Shown here: piece by piece, positions 34,059-44,146 of the stretch
How the letters are laid out: every line of letters starts with the position of its first letter
Numbering within the stretch: the stretch's first letter is position 1
Assembly: GCF_905220565.1 (NCBI RefSeq)
Contig: NC_059396.1
Location: 4,313,206-4,377,205 of the forward strand
Length of the DNA: 64,000 nt
Direction of reading: 5' to 3'
Source: Melitaea cinxia
Taxonomy: Eukaryota; Arthropoda; Insecta; Lepidoptera; Nymphalidae
Notes under the pieces: generated by a model
What the model was told of the DNA's origin: nothing
The model's input: only the letters and a program-made list of their open reading frames with translations
Database searches by the model: none
Program-made: the position numbers and the translations under genes

Positions 34059-35095
34059 TCATAATACTCTTCTTTTTTTTCTTGTATTTTTAAGCTTAGT
34101 ATTATGTATTACGAAATAAGTTAACCAAAATCACCCTAATTATTTTACAAATACATTCAATGTACATTTTCAAGGAAATTTTCATTTTTAGCTCATGTAT
34201 TGATTACAAATTTGAATTACAAAATTAATGAAAGCAAAGGATTATAAAATCACTATTTAGGTATGTACTTAGGTAGTTTTGAAATCAATGTAAAAAAATA
34301 AGTATCTCGAATCTAATTTAACATTGAGGCGACAACCCTAACGATAATATTTTGGTGGACAAAGTTGTAAAAACTACTTTAAAAAAACTGATTTGACATG
34401 GCCCACCATCATATTTTTGAATTTAAGAGAGATTTCGCGTCGGATATTCGATCTTTCTTGTATATTTATCACAAACTAACAGTGGTCAAATACTTGTCCA
34501 CCTGGGATTATTACAAATCGAATTTTAATGAAAGTTTTTCACACGAGTTTTAAATAAAAAATAAAATTCCGCAAAATATACCACCAACTCTAACACAGTT
34601 TAATAGCCAACTGAAGTGACGTCAAGAAAAATCAGTTACTTAGTATTGCAGGAGACATGTTCAATATTCATCCATTATTTAAAAATTAAGCACAGCAAAA
34701 AATGTTGCCAGTTTTTTTAATTATTTGTGAAAAGTACCTTGCTAGCCAAACTCAGACAAGCTGGGCAATCTTGTAAGGTTTTACGGTACCTACTTTTTTA
34801 ATACTTATTTGATAAGTTTTTATTAACAAAACAAAATTCACAAAATAAATGTTCATAACAAGTTTCCTTTATTTACTGTTTTATCTCGCGAGTGAAGTAC
34901 GTAGGTAAGAATCATACAAATACTTCACGCTTTTATATAATACGCTTTTAGGGACTATTGTTGTGTCGGAATGAAAGTCTTGATCAGAAGGTGTCGATCC
35001 AATATATTTGCATAAAAAATGGTAATATTTATATAAAATAATTTACAATAAAAAGTAAGTATCACAATAGTTGATTAGTTTTTATGACCAATCAC
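34059..35095. other. AT-rich sequence; no gene recognised
   Basis: Contains GGTGGACAAAGT (34352) and AGTGGTCAAATACTTGTCCA (34473), an imperfect inverted pair resembling Tc1-type ends, but no element could be bounded. Nothing else recognised. Confidence 0.3.
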
Positions 35096-35640
35096 AGATA
35101 TGCCTTGCGTCTCTTTCTCGCGCGTGGCTCTCTTTTTCCGCGCGTGCCGCTGCCGATTACTCATGCGCTTCGTCGCGAGTCGGAGGCACGGTAGCGCAGA
35201 GCGATAGCTATAAATAGAACACGTTCCCGCGGATCGCTCTTTTCGGCGGCGATCGGCGCGGCGAACGGATCACTGACGTGTACTTCACTCGGCGGCGGCG
35301 TGATTGTACTTCGTGAAGATATACATGAAGAATACGTGCAAGTTAGCTCGAAGACTTCTGTGAAGATCTGTGCATGTGATTGCTGGTGCATCCGCTTGCA
35401 TGGTGTGCTGTGCTATTTTCCAACAGTTCTTTTCAGAGCTAACAATCTTGTTTCACGAACATTAAAACAGCTCTTTTCAGAGCTATGTGCTTTCTGTTTC
35501 ACGGACGCGTCAATGTTTCTTGGTAATGGTTAAGGTTATGAACGGTGAAGGTATTGTTAAGGTAACGGTATCGGTAAGGTTAAATGGTAAAGGTATCGGT
35601 AAGGTTAAATGGTAAAGGTATTGGTATCAGGTAAGTTATC
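35096..35640 (+). promoter_or_regulatory. GC-rich TATA promoter-like block ending in a splice donor
   Basis: A CG-rich tract (TCGCGCGTGG, CGCGCGTGCCGCTGCCG) leads to TATAAATA at 35209-35216 and a CG-rich stretch (GATCGGCGCGGCGAACGG). Further on, CTTTTCAGAGCTA is duplicated (about 35428 and 35474), then a 25-bp unit GGTATCGGTAAGGTTAAATG... is repeated in tandem near 35566-35620, and CAGGTAAGTT (35628-35637) is a consensus splice donor. It could be a solo LTR with its U3/R/U5 or a leader exon of a host transcript, possibly distant upstream of tribbles. I could not find terminal TG/CA with a target duplication. No long coding frame. Confidence 0.4.
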
Positions 35641-35802
35641 TTGTAGCCTCATTGAATTACTATTACTAACGTAATAATAGTTCGATGTGGTAGGTAGCCA
35701 CACGCTTTTCACGCGTACACGTCACGAAGGCGTTATAACAGAACGCCTTGAGTTTCATTTATCATTAGATTAATTGAATACCAAAGTTATCAAAAATATA
35801 AC

Positions 35803-35834
35803 TACACAGGTCATCAAAAAAATCGACCCACCCA
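35803..35834 (+). repeat. Tc1-type left terminal inverted repeat and TA target
   Basis: TA (35803-35804) is followed by CACAGGTCATCAAAAAAATC and GACCCACC. It matches the right end in inverted orientation with about three differences. Confidence 0.9.
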
Positions 35835-37420
35835 CTTTTTGTTTAATATTTATCGATTGTTTCACAGATAAGCTGTTTCACACGTTTGTTTTTTATTTTG
35901 AGGGTCGGTTACGATGTTTGGCATCTTATTTGTCGTAAATCTTATTGAACTTGAAGGTACTTAACCATTTCTTATACAGAAACACTGTTGAGTACTGATT
36001 TGATGGTTTTACATCGTAACAAATTCGAATCGTTCTTTGAGTCCGGAAGAGCCCTTTGTAGGGATTACTTGTTAATAACGTTAAGTTTATTTACTGTGGC
36101 TGTATTTTGATTCATTTTGACTAAAAATAATGAACACTACAGAAGCTGAGGCGGCCCAAGTTGTGGCTTTGCTGCAACAAGGCATAAGTCAACGTATCGT
36201 GGCCAGGAGGTTAAATCTGAGCCGTTCTGCAGTTCGGCGAGTTTACCAAAGGTTTCTGGAGACTGGGCAGTATCGAAGAAGGTCTGGATCTGGAAGACAT
36301 AGAGTGACAACTCAAAGAGATGACCGCTTTATAGTGTTATCAGCTCTACGGAATCGACATCTATCTGGTGTTGATCTCCAGCGACGCTTACGCGAAGATC
36401 GGGGGGTGGCTATAAGTGACAGTACTGTAAGAAGGAGACTTCGTGAGCAGAATTTAAGACCACATAAGCCAGCAACAGGACCACAATTGACCACAGCTCA
36501 TCGACAAGCCAGACTTCAATTCGCACGTAATCATATCAACTGGACCATAGGCCAATGGGAGTCAGTTCTTTTTAGTGATGAGAGTCGAATGACTTTACAC
36601 GGTTCTGATGGACGCCGTAATGTCATGCGACGGCCAGGTGAACGTTATACCCAGTGTTGCATAAGGGAAACTGTCAGTTATGGTGGGGGCTCTGTAATGT
36701 TTTGGGGTGGAATATCTTTGACTGGACGGACGGAGCTGGTTTTCATACGAAGAGGTGCTTTAACTGCTGCACGCTATATCACAGAGATCTTAGAAGACCA
36801 TGTGATGCCTTATGCCGGCTATATTGGAGAAAACTTTGAATTAATGCATGATAATGCACGACCACACGTAGCGCGCATCACCACCGATTACCTTCAAGAG
36901 GTTGGCATTCGGGTAATGTCCTGGCCAGCAAGAAGCCCCGATCTCAATCCTATAGAGCATATGTGGGACACCCTAAAACAAAAGGTTAGAGCCCGTAATC
37001 CAGTCCCTACAACATTAGGAGACCTGGAAACCGCCATTAGGGAAGAATGGAACCGAATCCCTCAAGAGACCATTAAAATCTTGATAAGGTCATTAAAACG
37101 GCGGATGCAGGCCGTCATTCGAGCAAGAGGAGGGAATACGAAATATTAAATTGCAACAATTGTATGCATACCATTTAAGACTAAAAAACTAGAGCGTATT
37201 AAAAATTAATCAAAAAATCGTGTAAAATTAAAGATTCTGATTTTTAAATCAAAATCTTAAAAAAAAAACATTTTGATGTTTTAATTGTGATTAAATTGTT
37301 GTAAATAAACAAGTTCAATAAAACATTATTCAGTACTAAAAAGTTTTGTTGTGATTTGTTTAAAAAAAAACGTGATTATCGGTAAAAACGCAGGTGGGCC
37401 GATTTTTTTGATGACCAGTT
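35805..37420 (+). mobile_element. Tc1-type DNA transposon, apparently intact
   Basis: 1,616 bp between TA dinucleotides (35803-35804 and 37421-37422), with inverted ends sharing GGTCATCAAAAAAATCG and CCCACC. One uninterrupted transposase frame fills the middle and AATAAA signals follow it. Nothing is nested in it and the ends are nearly identical, so it is among the youngest insertions in the window. Confidence 0.92.
36130..37149 (+). CDS. Tc1-type transposase (DD34E), full length
   Basis: Cut-and-paste transposase that would bind the terminal repeats of its own element and excise and insert it at TA. The 339-residue length is usual for Tc1-like enzymes. Residues 6-45 form the first helix-turn-helix (LLQQGISQRIVARRLNLSRS), followed by a basic RRRSGSGRHR linker and a second helix-turn-helix (about 60-115). 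The catalytic core has FSDES with D150, then GGGSVMFWGGIS, MHDNARPH with D241 and SPDLNPIEHMWD with E276; 34 residues separate D241 and E276, so it is DD34E. No stop or frameshift breaks it. The ATG at 36130 is the first in the frame and lies about 300 bp inside the left end, as usual. Whether it is active cannot be told from sequence alone. The other frames here (36312-36494 minus, 36654-36839 plus) are shadows. Confidence 0.95.
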   Translation: MNTTEAEAAQVVALLQQGISQRIVARRLNLSRSAVRRVYQRFLETGQYRRRSGSGRHRVTTQRDDRFIVLSALRNRHLSGVDLQRRLREDRGVAISDSTVRRRLREQNLRPHKPATGPQLTTAHRQARLQFARNHINWTIGQWESVLFSDESRMTLHGSDGRRNVMRRPGERYTQCCIRETVSYGGGSVMFWGGISLTGRTELVFIRRGALTAARYITEILEDHVMPYAGYIGENFELMHDNARPHVARITTDYLQEVGIRVMSWPARSPDLNPIEHMWDTLKQKVRARNPVPTTLGDLETAIREEWNRIPQETIKILIRSLKRRMQAVIRARGGNTKY

Positions 37421-37422
37421 TA
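37393..37422 (-). repeat. Tc1-type right terminal inverted repeat and TA target
   Basis: GGTGGGCCGATTTTTTTGAT then GACCAGTT, followed by TA (37421-37422). Inverted match to 35805-35832. Confidence 0.9.
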
Positions 37423-37650
37423 TTATGAGGTGATTTCTCTTTGACATGGATGTAAGAATCGTAGTAGAATATGGTACTGATATTTAAAATATAAAGCATA
37501 TGAAACCCAGAGAAACGCTAGTTATAACATAAATAAACATTAAAACTCAATATTTGCTCGTCCTGAACAATGTTTACAAGCTTCCGCATTAGGTAACAAG
37601 GTGTAACATGCGGGCGTTCTAAGAGCAAGCTTAAACAAGATAGTTGTGCA

Positions 37651-37844
37651 TAGGGCTGGTACCCATCTGAATTTTCACGGTTTCGATCATACATTTTAAT
37701 TCAGGGAAAATCCAGTTAACATAATTGATAAGGTGAATTGTTTAATGATAGTGCGCTTTTTTTAGTGGCTTAGGTAAAAAACCTAATGTTATCAAATATT
37801 TAACATTAGGTTTCTAAATTAAGTAACATTAAATGACAGCCCTA
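37651..37844. mobile_element. hAT-like MITE with internal hairpin
   Basis: Ends TAGGGCTG and CAGCCCTA are inverted and of hAT type (YAGNG). The 8 bp outside, GTTGTGCA and GATACGCA, agree at 5 of 8 positions, as an aged target duplication might. Inside, AAACCTAATGTTA (37779-37791) and TAACATTAGGTTT (37801-37813) form a perfect 13-bp stem. Confidence 0.5.
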
Positions 37845-38004
37845 GATACGCAGGATACCGGTAAGGATTGTTGCTAAGATCACATTCAAACACAAAACTA
37901 CTTCTACTTTCAACCTCCGCATATTACCAGTTTTATGTGTTATGGTGTTAAAATCTTACGTGTTCTCGTTAAAATAGATTTCAATTAAAATAAGTATCAT
38001 CTAA

Positions 38005-38275
38005 ATCAGCATACTCAGAGAAAAGTTATGCGGTATAATACCTATAACGTAGGTCGACGAAAAAAATAGTAGTAGTAGATGTAACTCGAAAAGTACTTGT
38101 TAGATCTCAATTAAATTTAAATGGGACCATACGACACGCACCACCTTTAAATTAAAAAAGAGTCATCAAAATCGGTCCACTGAGTCAACAGTTTTGAGGA
38201 AAACAACCATACATAAAAAATACGATCGAATTGAGAACCTCTTTTTTTTCTGGAATAAAGTTAAAAAGTATGATT
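38005..38275 (-). mobile_element. Helentron-like element, decayed 5' part
   Basis: GTTATGCGGTATAATA, GGTCGACGAAAAA, GTTAGATCTCAATTAAATTT and GAATTGAGAACCTC follow the family order in reverse. The terminal GAAGTCGGTT is mutated and the 3' half is missing. Confidence 0.7.
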
Positions 38276-39461
38276 GTTGATATTAGATAATTAAAAAAAA
38301 ATCAGTTTATTCTAATTTCAAACTGATATTACACATGTATTAGTATGCGCAAAGTAGTGAAAATTTTACAGAAACTAAATTGACCATTTAGCAAATTGTA
38401 TTGATAACAAAGAGAAAAAAATCACTTTTGGATTCTTATGTATTTATAAAACATCGAATTAATATAATTTAAAACACACATTTTACAGAAAAATATTTCA
38501 TTAATGTCGCATTTATTAAGCCCCTGAAAGTGTGATGAAAACAAACTAACGCGTGGCAATGGATTTGCAATGAGATAAGAGACGACATTGTTTGACTCAA
38601 GATGCTGACGGCAATAATTATAATAAGCAATAATTATTTGTAAACAGACTAGACGGTCCTGTGATTTCACCTTCATCAACTTTTATAGATACAACCCTTT
38701 TTTTTAAATACAAGACCTGTTTCCACGGTTATTAATAAAGTCTATCTTTGAGATAATTTACTGATAGAATTTATTACTAGGAAGTATCTATAACAATCCT
38801 TCGGACTTGTTTCTTCTAAACTAATAAACTATAACTAAGTTTCAAAGGTTACGTAACAAAATATTTAACAAATAAAATAGTCTTCGATAGTGAAAAAGAA
38901 AAATATATCTTGAGTATTTATCTGTAAGTTACACCTCAAATAGCTATATCAGCTACTGTTGTAGGAAGCCCTCAGAGTTTATAAATGTTATACAATAATT
39001 TGAACAAAAATTTCCTTTTAATATTCCTCTACGGATTCATTTGAGTTATGTTTCTACATTTTTCCGATTTTATGACGTCATCAGTTATAACACCACTCGT
39101 ACAAGGTAGACGTAATAAAATACTGTTTTGTAACTTATACCTACTTACCAACGATCTTACTCGTCTAAGTTTTTCTTATATAAATTCTTTATTTTATTTT
39201 TAATTTGTTATTCGCTACTCGTTAAGTAAGAAGTATAACTGCAAAAAATGTGTCCTTGTCTTTTGTTCCTTATGGCGCTACCCTGACCAAATAACCTTGA
39301 GCATTCGTTCCCTCTTTGCCGCACCCCACCTCTACAATACTTCGTAAAACACTACTAGCGCTATTTGGTAAACAACTTACGAATACGCGTAAAAAATATA
39401 GATCATGGAGTCCGTAGACATGGCATTCATTAAAAAAATTTTTTTTAAAGAAAGAAAGAAA
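38276..39461. other. AT-rich sequence, nothing recognised
   Basis: The frame at 38422-38679 (minus) has no recognisable domain. Confidence 0.4.
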
Positions 39462-39675
39462 TATTAATTGGTGAGTAAATTAATTTTGGTAATGAATTCA
39501 GTGACTACACCTACGTTAATAAATATATATATATGTACTACAAATATATTTTATTTAATATTAATATAATATATAATATATTTGCTGTGTACAATAAAAA
39601 GTAAATTAATTTTATTTAATTGGTGCATAAATAATTTTGGTAATGAATTCAGTCACTACACTTACGTTCATAATG
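39462..39675. repeat. direct duplication of about 58 bp
   Basis: TTAATTGGTG...ATTTTGGTAATGAATTCAGT...CTACAC.TACGTT occurs at 39464-39517 and again at 39616-39670 with few differences, separated by AT-rich sequence. Confidence 0.75.
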
Positions 39676-39698
39676 AATACTTACAACTTTTATTCTAT

Positions 39699-39960
39699 TA
39701 CTAGCGACTCGCCCCGGCGTCGCACGGGTGCAATGCTGATACTAAATATAAAATATATATAGATGAAAAGATACTAATATATAAAAAATATATTGTATTA
39801 CATTATTATGTATATATTATATATTAGTACATTATTATATTACCGTTGCGTAGGTTTAAAGATCTTAGCATACAGACTGCGGAAAGCGACTTTGTTTTAT
39901 ACTATGTAGTGAAGTGTAAGTATATTCATGATACTCGTTTGGTGTTGACTTTTTGGATTG
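39699..39960 (+). mobile_element. ACTAGCGACTCGCCCCGGCG repeat, partial
   Basis: ACTAGCGACTCGCCCCGGCG, then TCGCACGGGTGCAATGCTGA, is a familiar lepidopteran repeat start. An AT-rich stretch interrupts it before GACTGCGGAAAGCGACTTTG. Confidence 0.65.
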
Positions 39961-39993
39961 AAGGCGAGTTATCTATAATAATAATAATAATAT

Positions 39994-40167
39994 AAAACAC
40001 TTTTTTCGGATTTTATCGCGGTTTATTGTTAACTTTTGATTCCCGACGTTTCGGATACTTTACAGCAACCATGGACACGGGAGGACCATGGTTGCTGTAA
40101 AGTATCCGAAACGTCGGGAATCAAAAGTTAACAATAAACCGCGATAAAATCCGGAAAAAAGTGTTTT
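39994..40167. repeat. 81/82-bp near-perfect palindrome
   Basis: The left arm (39994-40074, AAAACACTTTTTTCGGATTT ... AGCAACCATGG) is matched in reverse by 40086-40167 with a single one-base indel (TTCGG against TTCCGG). The 11-bp spacer is ACACGGGAGGA. The right arm continues as AAATGAGTAAAATTCGCGTA to about 40208, as in single-arm copies at 1593-1700 and 59588-59700. Confidence 0.95.
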
Positions 40168-40299
40168 ATTAAATGAGTAAAATTCGCGTAAACATTAGAA
40201 AACAATAATAATATACTTTATTGCACATGTAAATAAAGAACAAAATTTACATAATAAGCAATTATAGTAATAAATTGTTCAACCAGGCGATCTTATTGC

Positions 40300-40950
40300 T
40301 AATAATTATATTTGCTCGCAAACGAAAATTCAATTACATCAACAAGTAATACAACGTAGATCGACCAAAAAATAGTCAAGTAACTACGCGTTATCAAAGA
40401 TTACTCAAAAAGTAGTTATCAGATCTCGATAAAATTTATATGTGACTACATGATAAACATCAGCTTTCGATTAAATGAAAAATTATCAAAATCGGTACAC
40501 CCAGTAAAAAGTTATGCGGATTTTCGAGAGTTTCCCTCGATTTATCTGGGATCCCATCATCAAATCCTGGTTTTCTTATCATGGTACAAAACTAGGGATA
40601 TCTCCTTTCCAACAAAAAAAGAATAATCAAAATCAGTACATCCAGTAGAAAGTTATTATTATATATTATATTTAGGTCGACGAAAAAAGCGTCAAGTAAA
40701 AACGCATTATTAGATATAACTCGAAAAGTAGTTGTTAGATCTCAAATAAATTTAAATGGGACTAAATGACACACACCACATTTCGACTAAATTTTTTTTG
40801 TCGAAATCGGTCCACCCAGTTAAAAGTTCTGATGTCCACATACATAAAAAATACAGTCGAATTGAGAACCTCCTCCTTTTTTGGAAGTCGGTTAAAACAA
40901 AATACAATCGAATTGAGAACCTCCTCCTTTTTTTGAATTCGGTTAAAAAG
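40300..40950 (-). mobile_element. Helentron-like element with doubled 5' end
   Basis: Stem-loop TTTGCTCGCAAACG at the left, full body, then two successive 5' termini, GAATTGAGAACCTCCTCC...GTCGGTTAAAA (ending near 40896) and again ending near 40949. Same doubled arrangement as at 17340-17440. Frames at 40756-41010 are part of it. Confidence 0.75.
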
Positions 40951-43159
40951 CAATCTATCTTTATTATTCAGACAGTGTAAGTAGAAAAATATTTTATTTT
41001 TAACAAACAACTTTTTTTATTTAAAACAATGTAAATTTTATTATCATAATCATCAGGGTGTCATAGATAAAAACTAATCAAAATAAACTTCAACAATAAA
41101 TGCTAACAAGATGCTAATAAATTTATTATTGTTAATTGATATTGTGAATTGAGCGTGCGCTAGCCGACACGGTGACAAACAACACAAGCTCCTCCCTCCA
41201 AACCTTGCGGCAGACTGAATTCCGATACCCTGTGCTTGAGTTACAGTAGTGAATACGCCCAGATTTTAGAAAAAAATCTATAAAAATTCAAATTTGGGTC
41301 TTTTGAAAAAAAAAATTCTTACGTATTGTTCAGTATTAAATTGTCAATCCATTGGTGTCGGTTGCAAAATAAAATAATGTTTACTTTACGAGGAGATGCA
41401 TATTATCAATCACTATTTCTCATTTTTGTGGTATCGTTGTAAGGAGATTATTTAACATCTATTCCTTCAAAAAAAAAAAAAAAATCTACCATTATATAAT
41501 TAAAATTATGCAGAATTTAACTGTGTTTTTATTAGTTTGATTCTTCTTTCCATTAACAAGTAGATAGCTCTAAAAAAGTGCACAAAAAACGGCTAGCGCG
41601 GCGTTTTGGTCAGGGAGGCGCCTTAAATATTGGACACAGGCTTATGATTGATAGCTTTAAAAAAAAGTTATTTTTTGTATGTTAGAAATGATTATACTAC
41701 TCCGTGGTCAAATATAATAAGTCATCGTTTCAGGTCTATAATATCCATTATCATTTTGTTCTTCATACAGCCTGACCCCAGTCAAATAATTATTGCACTT
41801 GTTACCTTTAATTTTTTCTTCTACGGATTTTTAGGGTGCAAGTGTTGATGATTAATACTTTAATCTCTCTTATTCTTCTTCTCATGCTTTCGTCTTATTC
41901 TCGTTAAATAATAACTGCATAGGTATATCATTATCTACTCGGAATATTTTAACGAGAATAATTATATGACTGTTTGTCATAATAACAAGTAAGAATACAT
42001 TTCAATAATGTTATATTAAAATTTTATTCTTATTAAGTGTTAAATCTATGAATACTATTATAACATTTTTTTAGCTTATTGGAATAACTTTATAATAATC
42101 CTATAAAAATTAAGCAGATGTATTACCGGCCACAGATCGCAAAAAATAGCATAACACTAAAACTAGATGGCAGTTATCATTTCATTCTGCGGGGCCGGCG
42201 ATTATGTACCTGTGTATATATATGTACATGCTGTGTCTCACGGCTTCACTCGCCTAGCTTCCGATCTCGTGAGAACGTCGCGATTGCGATAAAAACAAAC
42301 TACATACCTATTACGTTCTAACCTAAACATCAAGTTGTCTACGTACCAAGAGTAAATTAAGAAATTAATAATAATAAATTGGTTCAGAGGTAAGTATTTA
42401 TACGTGAGCAAGTAAAAAATATTCATCTAAATATTCGCTTCTGCTTATAATAATAATTATAGTAATAAATAAATATTTCAAAAATGATTACATTTTTAAT
42501 ACTGGTCTTATAATTAATTATGTTACGTTTATATTAATAAATAATTCACGAGAAACATTAAAATAGGTAGGTATAAGTAATTTTTGAGTGTTTAAACGTA
42601 AAATAAACGTAGGTTAATAATGCAATATTTTTAAATTAATGCACGATTTAAATGAAATACATAATAAATTTCAGCCTTACCTATTGCTTCATTTTTTTTT
42701 TATATTAATAAAATTATCTAGGTCAAACAATAATTTAAGATTAATTACATAATTACGTACTAACTACGTTTAAACATTTGTCTAGATAAGTTTAATCGTG
42801 TACCTAATTAGAAATAAAACCTAGAGTACCTACTACCTATTTCGTTTATTTTTCTTATGAAATTTCATAACATGATTACTTTTTGCCACACAATGACGCA
42901 ATTACAAATTTATTAAAACAAAACTCGATGTAAGTAGGTATTTGATTGAGTTACTCGACTGCCGATGAGCTAATTAAATTAATGAACAAATAAAACAACC
43001 ACCTTAAACATTTCAGTCTTGAAACAAAAATTTTCGCAATAATTACATTTTTGTAAATACTGTACTTATTTCTGTTGTTTAATTTATTGTTGTGAAAAAT
43101 ATTGAAACTGTATACACATTTGACATCATTGGATTGCCAAACGTAAATGAATGGTCTAG
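40951..43159. other. AT-rich sequence upstream of tribbles, nothing recognised
   Basis: No repeat recognised. Short frames (e.g. 42118-42321) show no domain. Confidence 0.35.
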
Positions 43160-43843
43160 TGCTGTCTCAATTTACGTTCCTTCTATATGCTGTACTAGAA
43201 AGAGATAGCAACACAATAGACATTGCGCTTACAAACCGCATGGCGTATGCTCGCGTACTACGCAAGCTGACGGTGTGTCGACATTGGACGTTGGATCGGT
43301 TGCCGGCCCGAGGCTCCGTCCGAGCGCCGCGTCAGCCTCGTCACTAAACTCGAAGTTAGTCTCGCAATGGCGTTAGTGGGAGGTGGTTGTGTGTTCGCTT
43401 AGTCTCACTTCAACCCGAGCGGACACCGGCCCAAAATATTGGCCTGTCTATACGCGTTCGAATTGCACGAATTTAATTCTTGTAATTCCCTGTCAAAAAA
43501 GCGACCATTGTCAACACGGACAGACAAATTTTGGTACGATATCCTCTCAGGGCAAATCATTTCAAGGTTTGTACCATATTCGTAGGTACTTTACAATTTC
43601 CCCTTACTAAACCGCGTTGCTAAATCCTCGATTGTCTCATAGTTTCGTTTAAAATTTTGTAAGAATCCATGTCGTATGAAATAAATTTGCAAGCTTCGGT
43701 CGCGTGCTGTGAAATTTCTAACAGGATTGCATTTCTTTTGCAGATCATGTTCATCTCATCGTAGTTCCTTCTTCGTTTTTAAGTGTTTTGTGTTCTGTGA
43801 ACATCTAGTGTATTTGTGACAGTGACAGTGTTATAGTGTTGTG
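43160..43843 (+). promoter_or_regulatory. putative tribbles promoter and 5' leader
   Basis: Richer in CG than the flanks (43260-43340: CCGGCCCGAGGCTCCGTCCG, AGCGCCGCGTCAGCC). It runs up to the tribbles start codon. TCTTTTGCAG (43733-43742) would serve as a 3' splice site, so part of the leader may come from an upstream exon. An in-frame TGA at 43823 closes the frame above the ATG. No clear TATA box. The frames at 43147-43347 and 43383-43610 are not credible genes. Confidence 0.45.
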
Positions 43844-44146
43844 ATGGATCCGGGATCCCCCTCGTTGTTGTTTCCGCTGCGCCTGAGCAAGCCCGCGGTG
43901 ACGGTTCCCGTGCCGCCCCCGGGGGAGCACAGCAAGGCTGACGAGCGGGCACAGTCGCCGGCTCTGACGGACCGCTTGTCTGCAGCCCCTTCACCCTCCA
44001 GCCCCGCACCCAGCAGTCCCTCGCCCCCTCAGCACCAGTTCCAAGCGGCGTTAGTGGCTGAAAAGTATCTCCTCTTGGAACAAGTCGAAGGATCATCCCT
44101 TTGTCGGTGTGTGGACGTGCGCACGCAAGAGGAATATGTTTGCAAA
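43844..44146 (+). CDS. trbl: Tribbles pseudokinase, coding exon 1
   Basis: First 101 codons of tribbles, an adaptor pseudokinase that in flies and mammals brings substrates such as String/Cdc25 and C/EBP to ubiquitin ligases and restrains Akt. The first 65 residues are a disordered Ser/Pro-rich region (SAAPSPSSPAPSSPSPPQHQ). The pseudokinase N-lobe then begins (AEKYLLLEQVEGSSLCRCVD), with no proper glycine loop, and ends at YVCK, where K101 is the beta-3 lysine, as in the LVCK of vertebrate TRIBs. The ATG at 43844 is chosen because a TGA lies in frame seven codons upstream. The exon ends TGC AAA | GTGAGT at a good donor in phase 0 and continues at 47258. The reading beyond 44146 to 44248 is intron. 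The DNA is far GC-richer than the surroundings. Confidence 0.9.

Noticed and set aside
34352..34500. inverted GGTGGACAAAGT / ACTTGTCCACC, possible Tc1 ends
   Set aside because: The match is short and imperfect and lies only about 120 bp apart with no TA-flanked boundary that I could fix.
35400..35500. duplicated CTTTTCAGAGCTA as LTR boundaries
   Set aside because: The copies are only 46 bp apart in direct orientation and lack TG/CA ends, so they are an internal duplication and not the ends of an LTR.
43147..43347. 66-codon frame just upstream of tribbles
   Set aside because: No domain. It lies in the GC-rich promoter/leader region where stop codons are rarer.
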